36,369 bases of DNA from Alphaproteobacteria bacterium (GCA_018666195.1 JABJAG010000270.1:1-36369), one strand, 5' to 3'; counted from the stretch's first letter, positions 1 to 9,380 are shown. Program-made: numbers and translations. The notes: generated by a model not told the origin, from the letters alone.

Positions 1-287
1 ATGGCCGGTTTGGTACTCGAGGCTTTCACGGCGCATCTCCCGTTGGCGCCCACATCCCGCTTGACCACATCTTCGGAACGCTTCCCCGCTGATGAGATCG
101 CCTGCACCCGAAGTTCGGATGCAATCACAAAAACGGATTGAACACGCCCGGCGCAAGTGGCCACACGCGGCAGTCGGGATCAGTAAACCAAGCCGGTTCT
201 CGGCCCGTCAACCGTAAGTCGGGAGAATTTTGCGGATTGGGCCATGCTTTTGATTGACCCCAACCATCGAGCAACTAGGCTGGGGAC

Positions 288-629
288 ATGACAGAGAGCA
301 CATCCGAGATCACGGGCTACCATGCCCATGTCTATTATGACGCCGCCAGCAAAACCGATGCGGAAGTCCTGCGCGCCGGCATTGATGCCAAATTCAAAAC
401 CGTGCTGGGTCGTTGGCACGACAAACCCGTCGGCCCGCATCCGCACTGGAGCTATCAGATTGCTTTCGAGCCAGAGCTCTTCGCCGAACTTGTGCCGTGG
501 CTGGCCTTGAACCGACGGGATCTGAATATTCTGCTGCATCCCGAAACCGGTGATGCAATTGCCGATCATTCGACCCACGCCATGTGGCTCGGTGAAAGCG
601 TCGAACTCAATCTGGACTCCCTGCGCTAG
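288..629 (+). CDS. DOPA 4,5-dioxygenase family protein (small extradiol-type dioxygenase)
   Basis: YHAHVYYDA...GRWHDKPVGPHPHWSYQIAF...LNILLHPETGDAIADHSTHAMWLGE has the family's H-x-H/Y and PHP.W motifs; purine-rich RBS-like stretch before the ATG. Confidence 0.88.
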   Translation: MTESTSEITGYHAHVYYDAASKTDAEVLRAGIDAKFKTVLGRWHDKPVGPHPHWSYQIAFEPELFAELVPWLALNRRDLNILLHPETGDAIADHSTHAMWLGESVELNLDSLR

Positions 630-748
630 GGCAAGGCCCCGGCAAAGGAACGGTTTTCAAGCTTCATCAGGCGGGTTACAACACGCACCAGAATTTCAAT
701 GCCATGCCACTCTGGCACGGCAACATCTGAATACGGGAGAGAACAACC

Positions 749-1603
749 ATGAAACTTTTGCGCTACGGACCAGCTGGCAAGGAAAAGCCAGGCCTGCTTG
801 ACGACAATGGCAACATCCGTGATCTGTCCAAGGTCATCGACGACATCACGCCGGACGTGCTATCGCCGCGTGGCCTTGCCGCCATTCGCAAGCGCGATCC
901 CAAGCGGCTGCCGCTTGTCAAAGGTCGCCCGCGCATCGGTTCCCCGGTTGTCGAACGTCGCGTCTTCGCCATTGGCCTGAACTATGCCAAGCACGCAGCT
1001 GAAGCCGGCATGAAAATTCCGTCCGAGCCGATCCTCTTCACCAAGACCTGCCCCCTGACCGGCCCGAATGACCGGATCGTCCTGCCGAAGGGTGCCAAGA
1101 AGGGCGATTGGGAAGTTGAGCTTTGCTTCGTGATGGGCCGCAAGGCGCAGTATGTCAGCAAGAAGGACGCGCTGAAATATGTCGCTGGTTACGCAGCAGG
1201 CAACGACGTGTCCGAGCGCAAGTATCAGATCGAAAGCGGCGGCCAGTGGGTCAAGGGCAAGAGCTCTGACACCTTCGGCCCGCTCGGTCCGTGGCTGGTG
1301 ACAGCAGACGAGATCAAGAACCCGCAGCGGCTCAATGTCTGGCTCGACGTCAATGGCGAGCGCAAGCAGGAAGAGACCACGAAGGACATGATCTTCTCCT
1401 GTGCAGAGATCATCAGCTATCTCTCGAACATGATCACCCTGCATCCCGGCGACGTCATCTACTCGGGCACCCCTTCGGGCGTGGGCCTTGGCATCAAGCC
1501 GAAGCCCCAGTTCCTGAAGCCTGGCGACGTCATCACCATGGGCATCGACGGCCTGGGCGAGCACAAGAACAAAGTTGTCAGCTGGAACGGCAAATCAAAA
1601 TAA
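749..1603 (+). CDS. fumarylacetoacetate hydrolase (FAH) family protein
   Basis: FAIGLNYAKHAAEAG..P..P.lFtK......G.NDRIVLPK....DWEVEL motifs and the C-terminal GDVIYSGTPSGVGLG.KP..FLKPGDVITMGIDGLGEHKNKV are typical of FAH. Confidence 0.95.
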   Translation: MKLLRYGPAGKEKPGLLDDNGNIRDLSKVIDDITPDVLSPRGLAAIRKRDPKRLPLVKGRPRIGSPVVERRVFAIGLNYAKHAAEAGMKIPSEPILFTKTCPLTGPNDRIVLPKGAKKGDWEVELCFVMGRKAQYVSKKDALKYVAGYAAGNDVSERKYQIESGGQWVKGKSSDTFGPLGPWLVTADEIKNPQRLNVWLDVNGERKQEETTKDMIFSCAEIISYLSNMITLHPGDVIYSGTPSGVGLGIKPKPQFLKPGDVITMGIDGLGEHKNKVVSWNGKSK

Positions 1604-1630
1604 GCCAGACCCACTGAGCGAGAACCAGAA

Positions 1631-1660
1631 AGGGCCGCACAATCGTGCGGCCCTTTTTCT
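1631..1660. terminator. Rho-independent terminator between convergent genes
   Basis: AGGGCCGCAC-AATC-GTGCGGCCCT perfect 10-bp stem, 4-nt loop, followed by TTTTCT; lies between the FAH stop (1603) and the convergent LLM stop (1682). Confidence 0.92.
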
Positions 1661-1681
1661 GTATCTACATCCTGAAAATTT

Positions 1682-2686
1682 CTACCACAGCGCGGGCATG
1701 ACCTCGTCGCGGAAAATGCGGAGTGAATCCCGTGAACCGGTGATGTCGATCAGCAGGACATATTCGATCCCGCCCTCACGCATCCGCAGCAGGCGGTCGA
1801 TGATTTCTTCCGGTGGACCGATCAGCGCGCCTTCTTCGGTCGCCAGGCGCGTATCGTTGTATTGCAGCATGGTCGATTGCGGGCCGCCGCCCTCGCGAAT
1901 GCGCGACAGGCGGGAGATGCCACTGAGCAAGCGGGAGCGCTGCTGGTGGGCCTCCTCGCGCTCGGATTCATTGCGGGTGATGTGCAGCGCGCGCGCCACG
2001 GCTACGTTCATCGGGTCGAATACCCGGCCCGCCGATTCCACCGCCGCGCGATAGGTTGCGAACCGCTCCTGAATGGTGGTGAATGACGCGATCTGGTCGA
2101 GCAGAAGATTGAACTGGTTCTCGGCCGCCCAGTTCAGGCCCGCATCGCTGCCCGCGGCCAGCCAGAGCGGCGGGTGCGGGTTCTGGATCGGTGGTGGTTC
2201 AACCACGATGTCCTGAAAAGTCCAGTGCTTGCCAATATGGGTAAATCGCTCTTCCGAGGTCCAGGCCCGCCGGATGACCTCGAGCGATTCGAGAAACAGC
2301 TCCTGAGCTTCGTCAGCTTTCACATTGAAGCCGTGGAATTCGTTGGCGCGATAGCCCTTGCCGACCCCGAAATCCAGGCGTCCACCAGACAACAGATCGA
2401 CGGTGGCAGCCTGTTCGGCGAGCAGAACCGGGTTATGCCAGGGCAGCACCACGACGGCCGTGCCCAGACGCATCCGCTGGGTGCGGGCGGCCAGATAGGT
2501 CAGCAGATTGAGTGACGCCGAGACCTGCCCGAAACCGGTGAAGTGATGCTCAACCAGAAACACAGAGTGATAGTCGAGATCTTCGGCTTCAACGATATAG
2601 TCGATGAAGTCCCGATAGCCCTGGGTGCTGTCGCGCGCCACGCCGCCGCGGCGCGAAGAGGCCCCGCCAAACAATCCGAATTTCAT
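1682..2686 (-). CDS. LLM class flavin-dependent oxidoreductase (bacterial luciferase-like)
   Basis: MKFGLFGG...YHSVFLVEHHFTGFG..SASLNLLTYLAARTQRMRLGTAVVVLPWHNPVLLAEQAATVDLLSGGRLDFGVGKGYR.NEF is the canonical luciferase-like motif series. Confidence 0.94.
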   Translation of the reverse strand: MKFGLFGGASSRRGGVARDSTQGYRDFIDYIVEAEDLDYHSVFLVEHHFTGFGQVSASLNLLTYLAARTQRMRLGTAVVVLPWHNPVLLAEQAATVDLLSGGRLDFGVGKGYRANEFHGFNVKADEAQELFLESLEVIRRAWTSEERFTHIGKHWTFQDIVVEPPPIQNPHPPLWLAAGSDAGLNWAAENQFNLLLDQIASFTTIQERFATYRAAVESAGRVFDPMNVAVARALHITRNESEREEAHQQRSRLLSGISRLSRIREGGGPQSTMLQYNDTRLATEEGALIGPPEEIIDRLLRMREGGIEYVLLIDITGSRDSLRIFRDEVMPALW

Positions 2687-2711
2687 GACCTAAATCCCGC
2701 CCGGCACGCGC

Positions 2712-3713
2712 TTAGTTGCGCACGCGTTCGGGTTTGCCGGATTTGGTCGAAATCGACAGGGCTTCGAGAACTGCCACATTGGCGATCCGCTCTTCATTGG
2801 TGAAGCGATAGGGCTTCTTGCCGCTGACCGCATCGGCCCAGGCCTCAAAGTTCATGCGTACGGTGTCGCGCGGCTTGAAGACCTTCTTCACGCGCTTGCC
2901 GTCCTTGGTGCCGATATACATATGGGTGTCGCCCGGGTTCTCGGGATGCGCCATCTCGTGGATGTCCACCCAGGCCTTGTCACCAAAGACGGTCAGGCGA
3001 CCGTAGAACGGCGTGGCAGAGATCACATTGATTGTTCCCATGGTGCCGTCCTTGAAGGTGAATTGGGTGGAGGCGACATCACCACTGGGCAGGTTCAGCA
3101 CGCGACGATCCGAAATCGCGCTGATCTTCTGGATGGGTCCAAACATGCTGATCAGCAAATCCGACAGGTGAACCCCCATGCCGGTCCAGCCGGCTGCGGG
3201 CGCATCCTTGGGATTGCCGCGCCAGTTGTCCTTTTTCATCGGGGTGAACTTGTCATGGGAGAAATTGCCCTCGACGGCCAGAACCGTGCCGAGTTCTTTC
3301 TTCGCCACCATCTGGGCGAGCTTCTCCATCGCTGTTTCATACCGGCGTTCATGGCCCAACCCGAGCACCAGGCCCTTTTTCTCGCAGGCACGCACCATGC
3401 GCTTGGCGCTTGCGGATGTCAGCGAAAGCGGCTTCTCACAGAAAATCTGCTTGCCTGCCTTCACCGCGCGCAGCACCAGCTCTTCATGAGTTGAATGTGG
3501 GGTCGTCAGGATCACGCCCTCGACCTCCGGATCATCGAGCGCATCCTGATAATCCGTAAGCAGCTTGAAACCCTTTTCCTTGGCAAGCCGGCGAATGGCG
3601 GCTGTCGGCTTGAGCTCAACACCGCGAATTACATTGATCTTCCGGCTGGTTTTGAGTGACCCCGCAACATGCGCACCCCACCAACCAAGCCCGACAACGG
3701 CAACATTCAACAT
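2712..3713 (-). CDS. Gfo/Idh/MocA family oxidoreductase
   Basis: N-terminal Rossmann MLNVAVVGLGWWGAHVAGSLK; D.EVEGVILTTPHSTHEELVLRAVKAGKQIFCEKPLSL. The provided ORF extends to 3791, but the start before MLNVAVVG (3713) is more likely. Confidence 0.94.
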   Translation of the reverse strand: MLNVAVVGLGWWGAHVAGSLKTSRKINVIRGVELKPTAAIRRLAKEKGFKLLTDYQDALDDPEVEGVILTTPHSTHEELVLRAVKAGKQIFCEKPLSLTSASAKRMVRACEKKGLVLGLGHERRYETAMEKLAQMVAKKELGTVLAVEGNFSHDKFTPMKKDNWRGNPKDAPAAGWTGMGVHLSDLLISMFGPIQKISAISDRRVLNLPSGDVASTQFTFKDGTMGTINVISATPFYGRLTVFGDKAWVDIHEMAHPENPGDTHMYIGTKDGKRVKKVFKPRDTVRMNFEAWADAVSGKKPYRFTNEERIANVAVLEALSISTKSGKPERVRN

Positions 3714-3839
3714 TGGATTCCACTCCCCGGATTGTTCTTTCTTTTCGCCTGATATCGGCGCGCGAAGGGTAGCATGGTGACTTTCCGACACAAACCCACC
3801 GCGCTAGATTGCAGCTCCCCGTCGTCACCGAGACCTCCC

Positions 3840-4265
3840 ATGCCCGGCATTTCCATTGAAGCCTTCAACCAACTCACCGCAATGGAGTTGCCCCTCGCCG
3901 CGCAAAACGGTTGCCGCGCCGAGAAGATCGGCGACGGGACAGCGCGGGTGCGCCTGCCGTTCAACGATTCTCTCACCCGACCCGGCGGCACGATCAGCGG
4001 ACCCGCCATGATGGCGCTGACCGATTACGCCATGTATGCCGCTCTGATGGGTGCAATCGGAGAGGTCGCGCTGGCTGTCACGACAAACCTCAACATCAAC
4101 TTCCTGCGCAAACCCGAAGCCGTCGACATGATCGCGGAGTGCCGGGTCCTGAAGCTTGGGCGTCGACTCGCTGTTCTCGAAGTGACCATCTATTCTGAGG
4201 GGCAGGATGAACCGGTCGCGCACGCCACCGGCACCTATTCCATCCCGCCAAAGCAAACAGACTGA
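3840..4265 (+). CDS. PaaI family (hotdog fold) thioesterase
   Basis: RPGGTISGPAMMALTDYAMYAALM.......AVTTNLNINFLRKPEAVDMIAECRVLKLGRRLAVLEV is a PaaI-like hotdog motif; internal start chosen at MPGISIEAF. Confidence 0.9.
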   Translation: MPGISIEAFNQLTAMELPLAAQNGCRAEKIGDGTARVRLPFNDSLTRPGGTISGPAMMALTDYAMYAALMGAIGEVALAVTTNLNINFLRKPEAVDMIAECRVLKLGRRLAVLEVTIYSEGQDEPVAHATGTYSIPPKQTD

Positions 4266-4299
4266 GCCCCAGGCTCATCTTTCAATTCCGGAGTTCGAC

Positions 4300-5151
4300 A
4301 TGTCCGTCATTCAGTCTCGTCGCAGTTTCATCTTCTCCCCCGGCACCGATCCTTCGATGTTCAGCAAGGCGCTGGCGTCGGGCGCGGATATCGTCTGCGT
4401 GGAACTCGAGGATGGCGTCGCCCCGAAAGACAAGGACGTTGCGCGTGCGAACATGCTCGGCATCTTTGCAGAGCCTCAGGCCGATGACGGCGTCGAACGT
4501 ATCGTCCGGGTCAATGTGCTCGGCTCACCCGAGGGCGAAGCCGATCTCGCCGCTGTGCTGGCCGCGGATTCACCCCCACCAGCGCTGATGATGCCCAAGG
4601 TCAACAACCCCGAAGAAGTCCGACGGGTTGCCGAGGCCCTCGACGGCGCGGGCCTGACCACGCGTCTGCAGATCATCATCGAAACCAACCCCGGGCTCGA
4701 TGCGGCCTACGAAATCGCGCAGGCCAGTGATCGGGTGGATGCCCTTTTGTTTGGCGGGGTCGATCTGGCCGCTGATCTGCGCTGCGAATATGGCTGGGAG
4801 CCATTGCTCTATGCCCGCTCGCGGGTGGTCCACGCCGCCGCCGGAGCGGGGATCGACGTGATCGATGTGCCCTGGCTTGATCTGGGTGATGAGGCCGGCC
4901 TCCGTCAGGAGGCCGAGGCCAGCGCGCGACTGGGCTTTACCGGCAAGGGCTCGATCCACCCCAAGCAGATCGCAATCATCAATGAGATCTTCTCGCCCAG
5001 CGCAGATCAGATCGCTTATGCGCGCAAAGTCGTCGCAGCCTTCGCCCAAGCCGATACCGGCCTCGTCGTGGTCGACAACAAGCTGATCGAACTGCCGGTG
5101 CTGCGCACCATGGAACGCATCCTGGCGGTCGCCGAACGCGTCCAGAACTAG
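4300..5151 (+). CDS. CoA ester lyase of the HpcH/HpaI aldolase / citrate lyase beta family
   Basis: RRSFIFSPGTDPSMFSKALASGADIVCVELEDGVAPKDKD..AR; MMPKVNNPEEVRRV; IIETNPGLDAAYEIAQASDRVDALLFGGVDLAADL; GFTGKGSIHPKQIAIINEIFSP. Start at MSVIQSRRS. Confidence 0.93.
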   Translation: MSVIQSRRSFIFSPGTDPSMFSKALASGADIVCVELEDGVAPKDKDVARANMLGIFAEPQADDGVERIVRVNVLGSPEGEADLAAVLAADSPPPALMMPKVNNPEEVRRVAEALDGAGLTTRLQIIIETNPGLDAAYEIAQASDRVDALLFGGVDLAADLRCEYGWEPLLYARSRVVHAAAGAGIDVIDVPWLDLGDEAGLRQEAEASARLGFTGKGSIHPKQIAIINEIFSPSADQIAYARKVVAAFAQADTGLVVVDNKLIELPVLRTMERILAVAERVQN

Positions 5152-5156
5152 CGGCT

Positions 5157-6566
5157 TCAGACCCCCAGCGGCGGAACCCCGAGGCGCTCGCGCGCCGTCC
5201 CAAGCTGTTTCTCGAACGCGCGGGCAATCGCGATGGACCGCGCGTCTTCGTTGCGCGGGCAGACAATGTGCAACCCGACCGGCATCCCTGCAGCGTCGAG
5301 CGCAACGGGCATGGTCACCGCGCACATCGTCAACAGATTGACCGTCGTGGTGTTTCGTGCCGCCATCAGATTGGCCTTCATATAGGGCGAGGGTTCTTTC
5401 ACATCCTCAATGCGGGGCGGTGTAATCGGTATGGTGGGGCCAACGACCGCATGCACATCCTCCATCGCCGTGTGTGCCGCTTGTGTCAGCACCTCCAGAC
5501 GGCGGCGGCGAATGAGATAGTCGGCGGCTGTCATCGACGTCATTTTGTCAAAGCGACCACCGACCATCGGGTCCAGATCAGCCACGAAATCGGGCAACAC
5601 ATCGCTGATGAAACCAGCAAACTCATAGGCCGACAATCCACCGGCGCGGAAGATCGCGTCGATCTCCTCCAGACCTGGGATTTCGATGTCCACCAGGCGT
5701 GCGCCCGCAGCTTCCAGTTCGGCCAACGCGGCGCGAACCCCTTCGGCAATCCCCGGTTCGCAGCCGTCGAAATAGGCTTCGCAAACGCCAATCCGGAAAT
5801 CCCCGACAGCTGCACTTTCCACAGTATGCAGAAACCGTTTCGGATCGGGCGCCGTCTCCGGATCGATCACGGAAAAAGCCAGCGCGGCATCGGCCACAGA
5901 GCGGGTCAGCGTCCCCGGCGTATCCAGGGTCGGGCTGAGCGGTGAAAGCCCCTCGATCGACCAGCGGCCTTGCGAGGTTTTGACTCCAACCGTGCCCGTC
6001 ATGCTGGCCGGCATCCGCACCGATCCGGCGGTGTCCGTGCCAAGCGCGATGAGCGCGGAACCCTCCCAGAGGCTGACCCCCGCCCCCGCGCTGGAGCCGC
6101 CCGGCGCGCGATGGGTCGCGGCATCCCATGGATTGTGGGGGGTGCCCCAATGCGGGTTGGTCCCCAGGGCGCCAAACGCGAACTGCACCGTGTGGGTCTT
6201 GCCAGTCACGGTGGCCAGTTGCCCGCGCAGGGCACGAATAACCGGGCCTTCGTGACGCCACTCCGGCGGCAGTTCTCGCGGGCTCCCGGCAAAAGTCGGA
6301 TAACCCCGCACGCCATAGAGGTCTTTCACCGAAACCGGAATTCCCTGCAGCACACCAAGGTCGATTCCCGCGGCCAGCGCGCCATCCGCCACATCGGCCT
6401 CCGCACGCAGACGGTCCGGATCCCATGTCTTGTAGGCCGCCAGAACCCCGCCATGGGTGTCGTGATTGGCAATGGCCCATTCCGCAAGGTCACGGGCCTT
6501 GGTTTTGCCATCGCGAAGATCAGCGGCGATATCTGTCAGTGACTGGCTTTCGATTTTCTGGGTCAT
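5157..6566 (-). CDS. amidase (amidase-signature family)
   Basis: GIPVSVKDLYGVRGYPTFAGS; THTVQFAFGALGTNPHWGTPHNPWDAATHRAPGGSSAGAGVSLWEGSALIALGTDTAGSVRMPASMTGTVGVKTS is the Ser-cisSer-Lys amidase signature. Confidence 0.96.
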   Translation of the reverse strand: MTQKIESQSLTDIAADLRDGKTKARDLAEWAIANHDTHGGVLAAYKTWDPDRLRAEADVADGALAAGIDLGVLQGIPVSVKDLYGVRGYPTFAGSPRELPPEWRHEGPVIRALRGQLATVTGKTHTVQFAFGALGTNPHWGTPHNPWDAATHRAPGGSSAGAGVSLWEGSALIALGTDTAGSVRMPASMTGTVGVKTSQGRWSIEGLSPLSPTLDTPGTLTRSVADAALAFSVIDPETAPDPKRFLHTVESAAVGDFRIGVCEAYFDGCEPGIAEGVRAALAELEAAGARLVDIEIPGLEEIDAIFRAGGLSAYEFAGFISDVLPDFVADLDPMVGGRFDKMTSMTAADYLIRRRRLEVLTQAAHTAMEDVHAVVGPTIPITPPRIEDVKEPSPYMKANLMAARNTTTVNLLTMCAVTMPVALDAAGMPVGLHIVCPRNEDARSIAIARAFEKQLGTARERLGVPPLGV

Positions 6567-6646
6567 GGTTGTGCCTCCTTGTCATCACAGTATAGGCGCA
6601 CACCCCTCTCCCCTGAACGTGCATTTCCGTCTATTGTGCGCCCAAC

Positions 6647-6660
6647 AACGAAAGTTCGTT
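6647..6660. promoter_or_regulatory. candidate operator: perfect inverted repeat AACGAA-AG-TTCGTT
   Basis: Sequence palindrome 18 bp upstream of the LDH2-family start codon (6679), in the divergent amidase/dehydrogenase intergenic region. Confidence 0.45.
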
Positions 6661-6678
6661 TTCAGGGGGAGTACAGAC

Positions 6679-7746
6679 ATGCCAAATGACGCCATGACAA
6701 TGCATCGTTTTTCACGCGAACAGATCGAGGCCTTCATGGCCCGTTGTTTCGCGGCCAGCGGGTTGCCTGCAGACGACGCCAGCAGCGTCGCGCAGATGAT
6801 GGCCGAAGCCGATATGCTCGGTAAGGATTCCCACGGCATCTTCCGCCTGCCTGGCTATATTGGCCGGGTGAAGGCCGGCGGTTTCAACGCCACCCCCAAC
6901 ATGACGGTCGATCGCGAATTCGCCGCCACCGCCTTGCTGAACGGCGATAACGGCATGGGCCATCTGGTGGTCAAGAAAGCCGCGGACATGGCGATCGAAA
7001 AGGCCAAAACCGCTGGTGTCGGCTGGGTCGGGCTGCACCACTCCAACCACGCCGGTGCGGCATCGGTCTATTCGAACATGGCACTCGAACACAACATGAT
7101 CGGGCTCTATGTCGCGGTCGGCAGTGCCAATCATCTGCCGCCATGGGGCGGCACGCAAATGCTGCTCTCCACCAACCCGATCGCGGTGTCGATCCCGGGT
7201 GACGAGGAGGACGCGATCATCCTCGACATGGCGACCACGGTGACCTCCTACGGCAAGGTCAAGGTCTACGCCCAGCGCGGCATGGAGATGCCCGAAGGCT
7301 GGATGATCAACAAGGACGGCACACCACTGACCGATGCCAGCAAATCCGACACCGGCTTCCTGCTGCCCATCGGCGGCCCGAAGGGATACGGCCTCGCGCT
7401 GATCTTCGGCATTCTCGGCGGCACGCTGAACGGCGCCAATTTCGGCCGTAACGTGGTCGACATGAATTCCGACCCGTCCTCGGTCACCAACACCGGCCAG
7501 TTCTATCTGGCGATCAACATCGAAGCTTTCATCGACCCGGCTGACTTCAAGCGGGAGATCGACGAGGTCATTCGCCAGATGCGCGGTTCGCCCACGCTGG
7601 GCGGCTTTGACCGGGTGCGTCTGCCCGGTGAGTCCGCACACACGGCCTATGCCGACCGGACGGCCAATGGCGTGCCCTTGCCCGAGCCGCTGGTGAACAA
7701 TCTGGCCAAGGTCGCTGCTGATCTCGGCGTGGACGAACTCGGCTGA
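6679..7746 (+). CDS. Ldh family (LDH2/malate/ureidoglycolate dehydrogenase type) oxidoreductase
   Basis: ADMLGKDSHGIFRLPGYIGRVKAGG...NGDNGMGHLVVKKAADMAIEKAK..GVGWVGLHHSNHAGAASVYS; STNPIAVSIPG; GGPKGYGLALIFGILGGTLNGA. Internal start at MPNDAMTMHRF. Confidence 0.94.
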   Translation: MPNDAMTMHRFSREQIEAFMARCFAASGLPADDASSVAQMMAEADMLGKDSHGIFRLPGYIGRVKAGGFNATPNMTVDREFAATALLNGDNGMGHLVVKKAADMAIEKAKTAGVGWVGLHHSNHAGAASVYSNMALEHNMIGLYVAVGSANHLPPWGGTQMLLSTNPIAVSIPGDEEDAIILDMATTVTSYGKVKVYAQRGMEMPEGWMINKDGTPLTDASKSDTGFLLPIGGPKGYGLALIFGILGGTLNGANFGRNVVDMNSDPSSVTNTGQFYLAINIEAFIDPADFKREIDEVIRQMRGSPTLGGFDRVRLPGESAHTAYADRTANGVPLPEPLVNNLAKVAADLGVDELG

Positions 7747-7763
7747 CCCAACCCACGTCAGAT

Positions 7764-8648
7764 TTGGAACAAAAACCGGTGACACCGGTCATCCAGGCTG
7801 TGTTCTGGATGACCGGCACACTGTTCTCGTTCGTCGTCATGGCGATCGCGGTGCGCGAACTCTCGGGTGAAATCCACAGCTTCGAGATCATGCTGTTCCG
7901 CACCATCGGTTCGCTGATCATTCTGTTTCCCTTCATGCTCCGGGCCGGACCTTCGGTCTGGAAGACCACGAAGCTGGGCACTCAGATTGGCCGCAACCTT
8001 GTGCATTTCGCGGCCCAGTTGGGCTGGATCACCGGCATCGGCCTGCTGACTCTCGCCGAAGTCTTTGCCATCGAATTCACGGCCCCGATCTGGGCCTCCA
8101 TTCTGGCGGTGCTGTTTCTCGGCGAACGTCTCAATCGCGGGCGCATCGTCGCCCTGGTGTTCGGGTTCACCGGCATTCTGGTCATCCTGCGCCCGGGTCT
8201 GTCCGTCATCGAATTCGGTGAGGTTGCCGTTCTGGGCGCGGCCATCGGCTTTGCGATCACCCTGACTCTCACCAAGTTCCTGACCCGAACGGATTCGCCG
8301 CTCACCATCCTGCTTTATATGGCCGTGATACAGCTGCCCTTCGGCATCGTGCTCGCCGCGCTGGAATGGACCACGCCCGATCTGTTGCAACTCTTCTGGC
8401 TGCTGCTCGTCGGTGCGGTCGGCCTCTCGGCACATTTCTGCACCGCCAAAGCGCTCTCTCTGGCCGACCAGACAATTGTGGTGCCGATGGACTTCATGCG
8501 CCTGCCCCTGATCGTGATGGTGGGTTGGGCGCTTTACAGCGAATCAACAGAACTGCTGGTCCTCGCCGGCGCCGGGCTGATTTTCTTTGGAAATTACTAT
8601 TCGATCTTTCGCGAAAATCGCCGCAAGTCGAAACCCGACGCAACCTGA
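7764..8648 (+). CDS. DMT superfamily (EamA) transporter
   Basis: Ten-TM hydrophobic pattern with EamA repeats (TLAEVFAIEFTAPIWASILAVLFLGERLNRGRIVALVFGFTGILVILRPG). No ATG at the predicted N-terminus: TTG (7764), or internal GTG/ATG; start uncertain. Confidence 0.88.
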   Translation: MEQKPVTPVIQAVFWMTGTLFSFVVMAIAVRELSGEIHSFEIMLFRTIGSLIILFPFMLRAGPSVWKTTKLGTQIGRNLVHFAAQLGWITGIGLLTLAEVFAIEFTAPIWASILAVLFLGERLNRGRIVALVFGFTGILVILRPGLSVIEFGEVAVLGAAIGFAITLTLTKFLTRTDSPLTILLYMAVIQLPFGIVLAALEWTTPDLLQLFWLLLVGAVGLSAHFCTAKALSLADQTIVVPMDFMRLPLIVMVGWALYSESTELLVLAGAGLIFFGNYYSIFRENRRKSKPDAT

Positions 8649-8657
8649 ACAAAACGT

Positions 8658-9380
8658 CTAGAACGCGTCCGCAGCGTCGCGTACCGATTCCAGATCGGGG
8701 AATTGCACGGTGTGTGTATCGATCAACTCGATCAGCCCTTCTTCGCGCAGCGCCGTAAACGTGCGGCTCACCGTCTCGATCGTCAGACCCAGATAATCGG
8801 CAATATCGGTACGGGTCATCGGCAAGTGAAGGTTCTTCTCCGTTGGTCGCGAATCCGCGCGGTCATATCGTTGCATCAGAAACGACAGCAGTTTTTCGCG
8901 CGCCGTCTTTCGCCCCAGCAGCAACATCTGCTCCTGTGCAGCCGCCAGCTCATCGCGGCTCATATCCAGCAGTTTTTCACGCACTGGCGGAATATCAACG
9001 AGCAACCGCTCCAGATTGATCAACCGCATGCTGCAAAGTTCAACCTGGGTCATGGCCTCTGCGCCATAGGCATAGGCATCGTCACTCACGAGGCCCAGAA
9101 AATCACCCTCACCCAGAAACCCGGTGATCTGACGGCGTCCATCCGGCAACAATTTGTAAAGTCGGATTTCCCCGCTTGAGATGTTGTAGGCGTATTCAGC
9201 CGGGTCGCCTTCCTCGAAAATGACCTGGCCAGGCGAGATATCACGATGAGAGACAATCGCCGAAAGACGGTCATTGTCTTTGACGTCGACCGCCGCGCAC
9301 ATGGCCTTGTGCCGTACGTCGCATTGATCGCAGTTGTGATGTAGCTTCGCTGCTCTTCCCTGATTCTGACCCTCGGTCAT
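8658..9380 (-). CDS. Crp/Fnr family transcriptional regulator, FnrN/FnrL-like with probable [4Fe-4S] ligands
   Basis: N-terminal CDQCDVRHKAMC (C-x2-C-x7-C) plus internal VELCSM Cys; cNMP-binding fold FEEGDPAEYAYNISSGEIRLYKLLPDGRRQITGFLGEGDFLGL; HTH TRTDIADYLGLTIETVSRTFTALREEGLI. Confidence 0.93.
   Translation of the reverse strand: MTEGQNQGRAAKLHHNCDQCDVRHKAMCAAVDVKDNDRLSAIVSHRDISPGQVIFEEGDPAEYAYNISSGEIRLYKLLPDGRRQITGFLGEGDFLGLVSDDAYAYGAEAMTQVELCSMRLINLERLLVDIPPVREKLLDMSRDELAAAQEQMLLLGRKTAREKLLSFLMQRYDRADSRPTEKNLHLPMTRTDIADYLGLTIETVSRTFTALREEGLIELIDTHTVQFPDLESVRDAADAF

Noticed and set aside
1-287. Possible 5' end of a - strand gene reading out of the window (ATGCGCCGTGAAAGCCTCGAGTACCAAACCGGCCAT) or a short + strand ORF from position 1
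   Set aside because: Only about 12 codons visible, no recognisable motif and no convincing RBS; cannot be supported from this window.
860-1564. - strand ORF (234 aa) inside the FAH gene
   Set aside because: Antisense shadow; the FAH motifs on the + strand explain the region.
6712-7785. Long - strand ORF (357 aa) opposite the LDH2-family gene
   Set aside because: Shadow ORF in GC-rich coding DNA; the + strand product has clear family motifs, while the antisense translation is rich in His/Arg/Gly/Val with no recognisable domain.
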